A stretch of DNA of 64,000 nt from SZUA-36 sp963801195 (lineage in GTDB: Bacteria; Pseudomonadota; Gammaproteobacteria; Xanthomonadales; SZUA-36): the NCBI GenBank assembly GCA_963801195.1, contig CAWDDX010000003.1, positions 744,001-808,000 on the forward strand, in the 5' to 3' direction. A program made the translations under genes and the position numbers. The notes below the pieces were generated by a model. It made no database searches and had not been told where the DNA came from. It saw nothing but the letters and a program-made list of their open reading frames with translations. This document shows positions 53,440 through 61,585 of the stretch, piece after piece. Positions within the stretch are counted from its first letter, which is position 1. Every line of letters starts with the position of its first letter.

Positions 53440-54108
53440 ATGGCAAAACTTTATTTCAACTTCTCTTCGATGAATGCCGGCAAAACCACGGTTTTGCTGC
53501 AATCGGCACACAATTACCGCGAACGTGGCATGACGCCGTTTTTGTTCACGCCAAAACTCGATGACCGCTATGGCGAGGGCTGGATCAAGTCACGCATCGG
53601 TCTGCAGGCCAGGGCGACGATATTCACCGCAGACGATGACCTGTTTGAAATTACCCGTGCACACCTCGAAGACCACAACATCCACTGTGTGCTGGTCGAC
53701 GAAGCACAGTTTTTAAACCGCGACCAGGTCTACCAGTTGAGCGAAATCGTCGACCGGTTAAATATCCCGGTGTTGTGTTTTGGTTTGCGCACGGATTTCC
53801 AGGGTGAACTGTTTGAGGGCAGCAAGTACCTGCTGGCCTGGGCCGATCAGTTGACTGAAATCAAGACCATTTGTCATACCGGACGAAAAGCCAACATGGT
53901 GGTGCGGGTCGATGATGAAGGCTATGCGTTGAAAGTAGGTGCGCAGGTCGAAATCGGCGGTAATGAACGCTATGTGTCGGTCAGCCGGGCCGAGTTCAAA
54001 AAGGTTTTTTTCGGCGGAGAGCGTATCAAGTTTATCGAGCCGGTTCCGGGCGAAGCCGACAAAGAACAAGATCCGGAAGATGAACAGGACCGCGGCAGGC
54101 TGCTATAG
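53440..54108 (+). CDS. tdk: thymidine kinase, type II, with degenerate zinc site
   Basis: 222 residues; salvages thymidine to dTMP. Close to E. coli Tdk: LYFNFSSMNAGKTTVLLQSAHNY (P-loop), VLVDEAQFL (catalytic Glu), CFGLRTDFQGELF and IGGNERYVSVSRAEF. In E. coli the structural zinc is held by CFC and CRKH. Here those sites read CHT and SRAE, so three of four ligands are gone. The C-terminal tail is acidic (EADKEQDPEDEQD). 18 bp after the Mur-ligase gene, on the same strand. Confidence 0.95.
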   Translation: MAKLYFNFSSMNAGKTTVLLQSAHNYRERGMTPFLFTPKLDDRYGEGWIKSRIGLQARATIFTADDDLFEITRAHLEDHNIHCVLVDEAQFLNRDQVYQLSEIVDRLNIPVLCFGLRTDFQGELFEGSKYLLAWADQLTEIKTICHTGRKANMVVRVDDEGYALKVGAQVEIGGNERYVSVSRAEFKKVFFGGERIKFIEPVPGEADKEQDPEDEQDRGRLL

Positions 54109-54148
54109 TCAGTTTATAATGTCACCATCCGGGTGACGGGAGGACACG

Positions 54149-54364
54149 ATGCGCTGGTTTATATTTTTGATCCTGGTATTGGCCGTGCTGTGGTACATCC
54201 GCGGTATCGAAGACGTCAAGCCGCCACCCATCGAAGAAGGTATTATCGGTGGCCCCATCAAAGCCCTGCACAAGGCGGAAGGTTTTGAAAAGTCTTACCT
54301 GAAAGAGACCGAGGAACACCAAAAGCAGATGGAAGAGCAACTGGAGAAGGACTCTGGCGGGTAG
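54149..54364 (+). CDS. small single-span membrane protein of unknown function
   Basis: 71 residues: one N-terminal membrane segment (WFIFLILVLAVLWYI) and a charged, helical C-terminal half (about residues 40-70, rich in Glu and Lys). GGGAGG lies before the ATG, a strong ribosome site. I recognise no family. It follows tdk by 40 bp. Confidence 0.7.
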   Translation: MRWFIFLILVLAVLWYIRGIEDVKPPPIEEGIIGGPIKALHKAEGFEKSYLKETEEHQKQMEEQLEKDSGG

Positions 54365-54429
54365 TATCGATTCAAGCTTTCATCCATCCCAAATTCAAAA
54401 CCAATAAATTTTGTTGAGGCATAAACTCT

Positions 54430-55413
54430 ATGTCCGAGCTCACCGACTGTCTCCTGACATCTGAACCAAAGGTTCTCGGTTTTCCCGAGGGAATAAATCA
54501 TCCAACGGATTCCGTCACCTGGGCGCTGGAAATGTTTGCCGCCAATTTCCCGGAAGCTGATGTGCAGAGCAGGGAATCACATTCGGGAAAACAGGATTCG
54601 AAGCTCACATTCTTTGATCAAAAAGACCCCGCAGGTTATGAACGGTTCAAGCAGCGCGTCCGGAATGCTCAACCGGTGCATGGAAGCCTGCCTCTGATTG
54701 ACTACTGTGCAGGTGACGGAACCGTGCGTGACAATGCCGACTGGACACGGGAGATTTATGAGAAGGAATTCGCCCAGGGGCTCGCAGAACGTCACCCGAC
54801 GGGTAGTTACCTGAGGGCAACATTATGGACCAGCTGTGGAGATCATCGTTATGAAGCCCATTGCGATCTTTTTGATGGTTTTCTACTTCACATGGGTGGT
54901 TACAAGCGCGTTCGGGTTTGGCCGGTACCGCCAAAATATCGTCAAAGGGTAATTTTCAATCACAGAGATTTCAAAGGGCGCATGGCGTCCGAGCCCATCG
55001 ACTTCGAGCTGGAGCCGGGACAGATTCTGTATATCCCTTCAGGTGCGATGCACGAGGTGATCGCCCATGGCGAGCAAGCAGCGGTCTCCGTCAGTTTCCA
55101 TATGGGTTCGCCATTTCCGATATTGACACTGTGTGCCCAACTGAACAGGATGGTACAGGGTGGTAAAATTTCGGTACCGCCCTATATGAAAAAAATTGAT
55201 AAGTTTAACCTGTTCTTTTTCGAGCCGACCCGCTTTATTGACAAAGACAGAAGCCTGGACGATGGCATGCCGGACAGGCTGCTCAAAGAGTTGTCCGGTG
55301 TACTGCAGTCGAAGCAAGTCGACCTGAAAACAATGCGCAGGATGCTGTCAAACTGGTGGCGTCTCGCGATGAGCCGGCCGATGTACCAGGGCCCATACCC
55401 TGAGCGTGTGTGA
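54430..55413 (+). CDS. JmjC/cupin-type putative 2-oxoglutarate/Fe(II) oxygenase
   Basis: 327 residues. The central part resembles bacterial JmjC/cupin_4 proteins: YEAHCDLFDGFLLHMGG gives the H-x-D iron ligands (near residue 142), GYKRVRVWPVPP follows, and PGQILYIPSGAMHEVIAHG gives the distal His (near 205). A C-terminal winged-helix-like part follows, as in YcfD ribosomal oxygenases, but this match is weaker. The substrate is unknown. It lies 65 bp after the small membrane protein and converges on the PLP enzyme gene. Confidence 0.75.
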   Translation: MSELTDCLLTSEPKVLGFPEGINHPTDSVTWALEMFAANFPEADVQSRESHSGKQDSKLTFFDQKDPAGYERFKQRVRNAQPVHGSLPLIDYCAGDGTVRDNADWTREIYEKEFAQGLAERHPTGSYLRATLWTSCGDHRYEAHCDLFDGFLLHMGGYKRVRVWPVPPKYRQRVIFNHRDFKGRMASEPIDFELEPGQILYIPSGAMHEVIAHGEQAAVSVSFHMGSPFPILTLCAQLNRMVQGGKISVPPYMKKIDKFNLFFFEPTRFIDKDRSLDDGMPDRLLKELSGVLQSKQVDLKTMRRMLSNWWRLAMSRPMYQGPYPERV

Positions 55414-55472
55414 ACAGGCATACGGGCTCAGTGTAAAATTACTTCAGTTTTTTCGGGCCAACCAGCGGCTTG

Positions 55473-56615
55473 CTATTGCTCGTTAGCCCGTTTGCTTAAT
55501 GCCTGTAGCAGGTCCGCACAAATGTCGCCGGCGTCTTCTATACCGACCGACAACCTGAGTAAGCCGGCCGTGATGCCGAGGCGTTGCCGTTCCTCTTGCG
55601 ATACTTTCTGGTGTGAGGTCGCGATCGGCTGACATATGGTGGTTTCCACACCGCCGAGGCTGATGGCGCAATTTACCAGTTCGAGACGGCGCAGGTAAGC
55701 GACCGCATCGATGCCGTCATCCAATTCAAAAGACAGCATGCCGCCAAATCCCCGCATCTGTCGAGCTGCAATCTCATGACCGGGATGACTCGCAAGACCC
55801 GGGTAACAAACACGCTTGATGCGCTCGTCACAATCCAGTTGCGCGGCGATAACCCCGGCGTTTTCGCTCTGGCGGACAACCCTGAGTTCGAGCGTTTTGA
55901 GACTGCGTTCCAACAGATGACAATCCTGTGCATTCAGACAGCCGCCATAGGCTACGGCGTGATGACGGATTTTTGCGACCATTGCCGCGTCACCGTTGAC
56001 CGTGCCGCAACACAGGTCGCTGTGTCCGCCGAGGTACTTGGTGCCGCTGTGCATGACCAGGTCAAACCCGAGCAGCAGCGGGTTTTGCAGGATCGGTGAG
56101 GCAAAGGTATTGTCGATGACGGTAATGATTCCGCGCGTTTTCGCGAACGCCGCAACCGCGGCCAGATCAACCACTGTGAGCAGGGGGTTGCTGGGCGATT
56201 CGACGTATATCATGCGGGTGGCAGGGCCGCAGGCAGCCGCAATGGATTCCACATCGGTGGCGGTAAAGCTGTAAGCGATACCAAAGCGTTTCAACTCGTT
56301 GACGATCAGGGCGTGGGTGCCGCCGTACAGGCCCTCGGTCAGAACCACGTGGTCACCGCTTTCCAGTAAACCAAACAGAATGGCGGAAATGGCGGCCATG
56401 CCCGAACTGGTGACCAGCCCCGCCTCTGCACCTTCCAATGCGTTCATTTTTGCAGCGACCACTTCGTGATTCAGCGTATTGAAGTAACGCGGATAACGGA
56501 CTTCGGAGTCATCCAGGTATTCGATGGCGCTGGAAGCGAGCAGCGGGGTGTTCAGACCCCCCATGTTTTTATCGCGGCGCATGCCCGCGTGTACGGCTTG
56601 TGTGGCTTTTTTCAA
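55473..56615 (-). CDS. trans-sulfuration-type PLP enzyme (cystathionine gamma-synthase/beta-lyase family)
   Basis: 380 residues of the Cys/Met metabolism PLP family. TQAVHAGMRRDKNMGGLNTP at the start (20 residues), GLVTSSGMAAISAILFGL, YVESPSNPLLTVVDL (near residue 135), VIDNTFASPILQNPL, and the PLP lysine in MHSGTKYLGGHSDL (near 195). Members make cystathionine, cleave it, or use sulfide with O-succinylhomoserine (MetB, MetC, MetZ). The sequence does not settle which. It lies downstream of mutM, same strand. Confidence 0.9.
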   Translation of the reverse strand: MKKATQAVHAGMRRDKNMGGLNTPLLASSAIEYLDDSEVRYPRYFNTLNHEVVAAKMNALEGAEAGLVTSSGMAAISAILFGLLESGDHVVLTEGLYGGTHALIVNELKRFGIAYSFTATDVESIAAACGPATRMIYVESPSNPLLTVVDLAAVAAFAKTRGIITVIDNTFASPILQNPLLLGFDLVMHSGTKYLGGHSDLCCGTVNGDAAMVAKIRHHAVAYGGCLNAQDCHLLERSLKTLELRVVRQSENAGVIAAQLDCDERIKRVCYPGLASHPGHEIAARQMRGFGGMLSFELDDGIDAVAYLRRLELVNCAISLGGVETTICQPIATSHQKVSQEERQRLGITAGLLRLSVGIEDAGDICADLLQALSKRANEQ

Positions 56616-56655
56616 AGCGAGATCCAGTTTGATTGTGATTCGCCGCTATTCTCGA

Positions 56656-57465
56656 TTAACGCTGGCATACGGGGCAATAATAACTTGAGCGCTGACCGAT
56701 GACTTTTTGCCGATGGCTCACCGCACTGAAAACAATCGCCGCCGGCGCGGTCGTAGACCAGCAGTTCCTGGGCAAAATAACCGGGTGCACCATCTGAATT
56801 GACAAAGTCTCGCAAGGTCGTTCCGCCGCGTCTGATGGCGCGCTCCAGTACGTCCCAGATGGCGGCCACCAGGCCCTCGTAGCGTGCCTGGAAATTCGGC
56901 CGGCAGCGCGTTGCGGGTGGATACCGGCCATAAACAGGGCCTCCGAGGCATAAATATTGCCGACACCCACGACCACATGACCATTCATGATGAAGTTCTT
57001 GATGGCCACCTTCGGTCCCGTGAACGGTGGTAAAGATAGTCTGCGGTAAATTCATCGGACAACGGTTCCGGGCCCAGATTGCGTAATAGTTCATGGGATT
57101 CCATATCACCATCCACCCATAAAAATGCACCAAAGCGGCGTGGATCGTTAAAGCGCAGACAGACGCCATTTTCCAGTTCAACATCAATATGGTCATGTTT
57201 TTCCGGGGTCACTGGTTCGCTGCAGGATACGCAAAGAGCCGGACATGCCCAGATGTATGATCAACCCGCCTTGCTGAAGTTTCAGCAACAGGTATTTACC
57301 GCGTCTCTCGAGGCTGGCAAATTGCTGCCCTCCGGCCTTGCTGACCTCAGCAGTTACCGGCCAGCGCAACCTGGGGTCGCGGACAATGACACGCGCGATA
57401 TGCTGGTTGAGCAGGTGCGGTTCTATCCCCCTGAGTGTGGTTTCGACTTCTGGTAATTCGGGCAT
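56656..57465 (-). pseudogene. mutM: formamidopyrimidine-DNA glycosylase, interrupted by about four frameshifts
   Basis: MutM removes 8-oxoguanine from DNA. All landmarks survive but in different frames: MPELPEVETTLRGIEPHL (catalytic Pro2/Glu3), ERRGKYLLLKL (Lys near 57), RRFGAFLWV, GNIYASEALFMAGIHP, RGGTTLRDFVNSDGAPGYF, and the C-terminal zinc finger CFQCG...YYCPVCQR. Breaks lie near 57200 (CCCC run), 57005, 56905 and 56715. Each is one base. Gene order radC-rpmB-rpmG-mutM is conserved. Intact motifs between breaks suggest sequencing error or very recent loss. Confidence 0.88.
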
Positions 57466-57527
57466 TTGCGCTGAAAACCTGTTGTGCTATCAGCATTGTA
57501 AACCAGCTGATGTTAGCATCTGCTTCC

Positions 57528-59526
57528 ATGGAAGATATTACACTGGTTGGCATTGACACGGGCGGTACATTTACCGATATCGTGGTGCTTGAATGCAGGC
57601 GGAAATGCCGATGTCATGCGGCACTGCAAAGTGCTTTCCGACCCGTCCGACCCATCCGGGCCCATCGTTGAAGGGTTGAGGCGGATGGGTCTGGAAAATC
57701 GGTCACTGCAAATCATTCATGGCACGACCGTTGGCACCAATGCCGTGCTCGAAGGCAAAGGCGCAAGCGTCGCCTATGTCAGCAGCAAGGGTTTTGCAGA
57801 CGTACTGTCACTCGGCCGCCAGGAACGTGAGCAGGTCTATCAACTCAGCAGCCGGAACTCAGCCACCCGTGCCCCGAGGCTGTGCCTGGAAGTGTCGACG
57901 CGAATTTCATGCAACAGGTGATCTGCTCACCGGAGTGCAGTGACGAGGAACTGGCGCAACTCAAACCGAGCTTGAAGACACTGGGGGTTGAGTCGGTAGC
58001 GATCAATCTGCTGTTTTCATTTTTAAGGCCGGAGCAGGAACAACGTATCGCAGAAATGCTGGAGGACCGGCTGGTTTGTCTCCTGCTCGAGCGAAATCCT
58101 GCCTGAAGTCCGGGAATACGAAAGGGGCATGGCAACCTGGCTGAATGCCAGCGTAGGACCGGTAATCTCCCGTTATCTGAAGCGCTTGCAAACACGTTTG
58201 CCCGGTCCAGTATCGCGGTGATGCAAAGTGCGGGCACGACCATCGCAGGCGGAACAGGCCGCCGATCAGGCGGTGCGTTTATTGTTGTCCGGTCCGGCTG
58301 GCGGACTTGGCCGCGGCACGCAGCATCGCTGAAGCAAACCGGCAACCCCAGGCTGATGAGTTTTGACATGGGTGGCACTTCAACCGATGTTGCCCTGTTC
58401 AACGGTGAGATACCGTTGACCAGCCAGTGCCGACTCGGCGCGCTGGCCCCTGTCGATTCCCTCGGTGGATATCCATACGATCGGTGCAGGCGGCGGTTCA
58501 ATCGCCAGTGTGGACAAGGCGGGTATGCTCTGGTCGGGCCGGAGTCGGCAGGCGCAAATCCCGGGCCGGCCTGCTACGGCCCGGGCGGAGACAGTGCCAC
58601 GGTCACGGATGCCAACCTGGTGCTCGGCCGGATACCCGCAAAACACCTTGCTTGGGTGGTTATCTGCCGCTGAATATCATGCAGGCGCAACAGGCCATAG
58701 CCAAACTGGCCATGGAAATGAACTGTGATGTGCTGGAAGCGGCCCGCGGGTATCGTGCGCCTGGCCAATGAACATATGGCACGTGCACTCAGGGTCATTT
58801 CGGTAGAACGTGGCCATAACCCGGCCGACTATTCATTGCTGTGTTTTGGCGGCGCCGGTGGTTTGCACGCCTGTGATCTGGCCGAGCTGCTGGATATGGA
58901 ACGGTATCATCATTCCGGCCCGGTCCGGTGTTCTGTCGGCCATGGGCATGCTGGTCAGTGAGCCCGGGCCGTGAATTGTCGCATGGCCGTGCTCAAACCA
59001 CTGGCATGCACTGTCAGATGAGGAAATCGCACAGTGGCTTCCAGCAGCTGGAAACGGATGCACGGAGCCAACTTGACCAATGAGGGCTGTGAAGCGCAAC
59101 AGCGTGCAATTCCGACACCAGCTTGAACTGCGCTACCAGGGCCAGAGTGCGACCATTGGTATTGATTGGTACACCGGCGGAGCGCACGAAGCGAAGTTCC
59201 ACAAGGCGCACCAAAAGGCCAGCGGACTGCGTCTGCCGCATCCGGTCGAATTGGTCAATATCCGCCTGAGCGCCCGTGCACCGGCCGTCTTGAAGTCGAT
59301 TGATATTCGAGCAGGAAAGTCACAGAATCTGAAGCTCATGAGGACATGTACATGCCCGAACTGGCCAAGAAGGTCCGATTCACCAGCGGGCGGGCCTGCA
59401 CCCGGGGTATCACTAAAGGGCCGCTGTTGATTGACAGAATCCGCGGCAACCGCCTGGGTCAACCCCGGTTGGGTGGTCAGACCGGATGAGTGGGGAAACC
59501 TGCGTTTTAACACTATCAAACCATAA
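57528..59526 (+). pseudogene. HyuA-type hydantoinase/5-oxoprolinase subunit, many frameshifts
   Basis: The hyuA family hydrolyses hydantoins or 5-oxoproline with ATP. Read across frames, the whole protein (about 660 residues) is present: VGIDTGGTFTDIVVL at the start, IIHGTTVGTNAVLEGKGA, LPEVREYERGMATWLNA, AVMQSAGTT, RLLLSGPAGG, MSFDMGGTSTDVALF (the ATPase loop), HTIGAGGGSIASVDKAG, GANPGPACYGPGGD, LLCFGGAGGLHACDLA, and the end PGWVVRPDEWGNLRF before TAA at 59524. At least ten one-base shifts lie between these blocks, and no intact frame exceeds about 120 codons. No hyuB is beside it. Divergent from mutM. Confidence 0.85.
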
Positions 59527-59667
59527 CGGGTGCCAGCTGCTGCGCCCGAGTCAGCATTCAATCTCGGCCCGTACTAATCGATATTGGCTTTATTGTGTGT
59601 TACTGCGCTGAAAAATTGAACCATGAAAAAACCCGTTACACGAGCGGTTTGGTTTTTTGCCTGGTCA

Positions 59668-59694
59668 TAAAAAAGCCCGCTTTGAGCGGGCTTT
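59668..59694 (-). terminator. terminator of rpmB-rpmG (may also serve hyuA)
   Basis: AAAGCCCGC and GCGGGCTTT pair around a short loop, with a T-run on the minus strand. It lies 23 bp after rpmG. The other orientation has a weak T-run, so it could act in both directions. Confidence 0.88.
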
Positions 59695-59716
59695 AGAGTC
59701 CGAGTCCTGAGACCGA

Positions 59717-59884
59717 TTACTTGATCTTGGCTTCCTTGTACATCACGTGTTTGCGTACCACGGGATCGTATTTTTTCATTTCCATTTTTCCGGGCGTGTT
59801 CTTTTTGTTTTTATCCGTGGTATAGAAGTGACCTGTACCTTCGGAAGACACCAGGCGGATTTTATCTCTTGCTGATTTTGCCAT
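59717..59884 (-). CDS. rpmG: 50S ribosomal protein L33
   Basis: 55 residues: MAKSARDKIRLVSSEGTGHF at the start, YTTDKNKKNTPGKMEMKKYD, then PVVRKHVMYKEAKIK. It lacks the CxxC pairs of zinc-type L33, as in the E. coli form. Too short to be found by a 60-residue cut-off. 12 bp after rpmB, one operon. Confidence 0.98.
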   Translation of the reverse strand: MAKSARDKIRLVSSEGTGHFYTTDKNKKNTPGKMEMKKYDPVVRKHVMYKEAKIK

Positions 59885-59896
59885 GATCCAAACTCC

Positions 59897-60133
59897 CTAG
59901 AATTTTTCGCCGCGCGCACGCAGATCGGTCAAAACGGCATCAATGCCCTTTTTATCAATGATACGTAAGCCCTTGGTTGAGATGCGTAAACGAACCCAAC
60001 GGTTCTCACTTTCCACCCAAAAGCGGTGGTGGTGAATGTTGGGCAAAAAGCGCCGCCTGGTTTTCGCATTTGAGTGCGATACGTTATTTCCGGAAATGGG
60101 GCCTTTACCGGTTACCTGACAAACTCTGGACAT
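59897..60133 (-). CDS. rpmB: 50S ribosomal protein L28
   Basis: 78 residues starting at ATG 60133: MSRVCQVTGKGPISGNNVSH, then RRRFLPNIHHHRFWVESENR and a final TDLRARGEKF. Zinc Cys residues are mostly absent, as in E. coli. The open frame extends 23 codons upstream but that overlaps the promoter. First gene of rpmB-rpmG. Confidence 0.98.
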   Translation of the reverse strand: MSRVCQVTGKGPISGNNVSHSNAKTRRRFLPNIHHHRFWVESENRWVRLRISTKGLRIIDKKGIDAVLTDLRARGEKF

Positions 60134-60173
60134 TGGATTATTCCGTTTCTGACCTATCAAAAATGAGCCGCAC

Positions 60174-60202
60174 TTTATACCGCAATCCGGCGCCATATGC
60201 AA
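60174..60202 (-). promoter_or_regulatory. sigma-70 promoter of rpmB-rpmG
   Basis: On the minus strand TTGCAT (60202-60197), a 17-base spacer, then TATAAA (60179-60174). The predicted start is about 35 bases before the rpmB ATG. Confidence 0.7.
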
Positions 60203-60259
60203 TTAAAATTCTTTCACAAACAACAATAACACGGGATTACTGATGCTGCGGGGTGCGAA

Positions 60260-60934
60260 CTATAACATGCCTCTCGAAGCCATGGACACCGGTTGGCCGT
60301 CCCCGATCACGAAATGATCGAGCAAACGGATTTCCAGCAGCTGCAATGCGTCTTTCAATCGACGGGTGATGGCCTGGTCCGCAAGGCTCGGCTCGCACAC
60401 CCCCGAGGGGTGGTTGTGGGCGACGATTACCGCGGCCGCGCTCAGCCTGAGGGCGCGTTCCGCAACCACCCTCGGGTAGACGCAGGCGCCATCGATGGAA
60501 CCCTGAAACAGGTTCTCAGAAGCAATAACGCGGTGGCGGGTATCGAGGAACAGGCAGGTGAAGATTTCGCGCTGGCGGTCCTTTAGCAGCGTTTGCAGAT
60601 ATTCCATGGTGATGGCGGGACTGGTCAGCGAAACGCCGCGTTGCAGCGATTGTTTCAGTTGACGGCGCATGAGTTCATGCGACATGCGGATCAGCAAGGC
60701 TGCTTTGTCATCCAGTCCTTGTCTTTCATCCGTTGCCAGGCGACTCGCGATCTGCAGCCCGCGAAGACCGCCAAAGCGCTGTAAAAGGCTTTCCGCCTTG
60801 CGTTTGCTATTTGCCTTCGGTTTGCCGGGATAGAGCAAACCGCCCAACAACTCCGCATCGCTCATCCTGCCGGGTTGGAAATCTGCCAGTTTGATGCCCT
60901 TTTGATCTGGAGATCGCGTAATGTCTGGTTTCAT
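60260..60934 (-). CDS. radC: RadC-family JAB/MPN-domain protein
   Basis: 224 residues. A helix-hairpin-helix-like N-terminal part (about 20-85) and a C-terminal JAMM metal-binding domain: FLDTRHRVIASENLFQGSID, then VIVAHNHPSGVCEPSLADQA (HxH...S...D, near residue 171). Despite its name, a role in DNA repair is not proven. Same strand as, and upstream of, rpmB-rpmG; divergent from dut. Confidence 0.95.
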   Translation of the reverse strand: MKPDITRSPDQKGIKLADFQPGRMSDAELLGGLLYPGKPKANSKRKAESLLQRFGGLRGLQIASRLATDERQGLDDKAALLIRMSHELMRRQLKQSLQRGVSLTSPAITMEYLQTLLKDRQREIFTCLFLDTRHRVIASENLFQGSIDGACVYPRVVAERALRLSAAAVIVAHNHPSGVCEPSLADQAITRRLKDALQLLEIRLLDHFVIGDGQPVSMASRGML

Positions 60935-61069
60935 GTTCAGGTGCTTTGTTTTACCTGGTATTGATGCTGAAGCATTGCGGAGGCGGCGAACAGCGGTACA
61001 TGTGCACAGTCTGTGTAGGATGAAAGCCCAATTATTTCAGTGTTGCAGACTACAAGGCGAAGGATTGGT

Positions 61070-61585
61070 ATGATGGCGGCAGAAAAATCAAATTTGATTG
61101 AAAAGGGATGTCAATTGGAAAGAAAGCGCCTCAAAGCCGTCCAGCTAAAAGTGATTGATCAAAGGTTGGGCCGTGAAATTCCGTTGCCCGAACACGCCAC
61201 TGATGGCTCCGCCGGAATGGACCTGCGGGCATGTGTGGAGGTCAATACCATGATCGAGCCGGGTGAAACACTTCTCATACCGACGGGCTTTGCGATGCAC
61301 ATATCCGATCCCGGTATGGCGGCGGTGATTCTTCCGCGTTCGGGGCTGGGCCACAAGCACGGGCTGGTGCTCGGAAACCTGGTTGGTTTGATTGACAGTG
61401 ACTACCAGGGCCAGGTTTACGTATCATGCTGGAATCGTTCCGGCAATGCATTTGAAATTGAGCCCGGTATGCGTATTGCACAACTCGTGTTCGTCCCCGT
61501 GGTAATGGCTGACTTCGAAGTTGTAGAATCGTTTGAAGCCAGTGCGCGGGGTGCGGGTGGATTCGGACATACGGGTCGCCAATGA
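61070..61585 (+). CDS. dut: dUTP diphosphatase
   Basis: Trimeric dUTPase; hydrolyses dUTP to dUMP and PPi. 171 residues from ATG 61070 (AAGGA upstream). All five motifs are present: DGSAGMDLRA, PRSGLGHKHG, GNLVGLIDSDYQG, RIAQLVFVP and ARGAGGFGHTG. The N-terminus is about 20 residues longer than usual; a TTG at 61113 with AAGGG upstream would give the usual length. It overlaps the algC-type gene by 4 bp. Confidence 0.96.
   Translation: MMAAEKSNLIEKGCQLERKRLKAVQLKVIDQRLGREIPLPEHATDGSAGMDLRACVEVNTMIEPGETLLIPTGFAMHISDPGMAAVILPRSGLGHKHGLVLGNLVGLIDSDYQGQVYVSCWNRSGNAFEIEPGMRIAQLVFVPVVMADFEVVESFEASARGAGGFGHTGRQ

Noticed and set aside
56656..59526. Programmed frameshifting in mutM or hyuA
   Set aside because: There are too many shifts in mixed directions and no slippery-site/stem pattern; error or decay is simpler.
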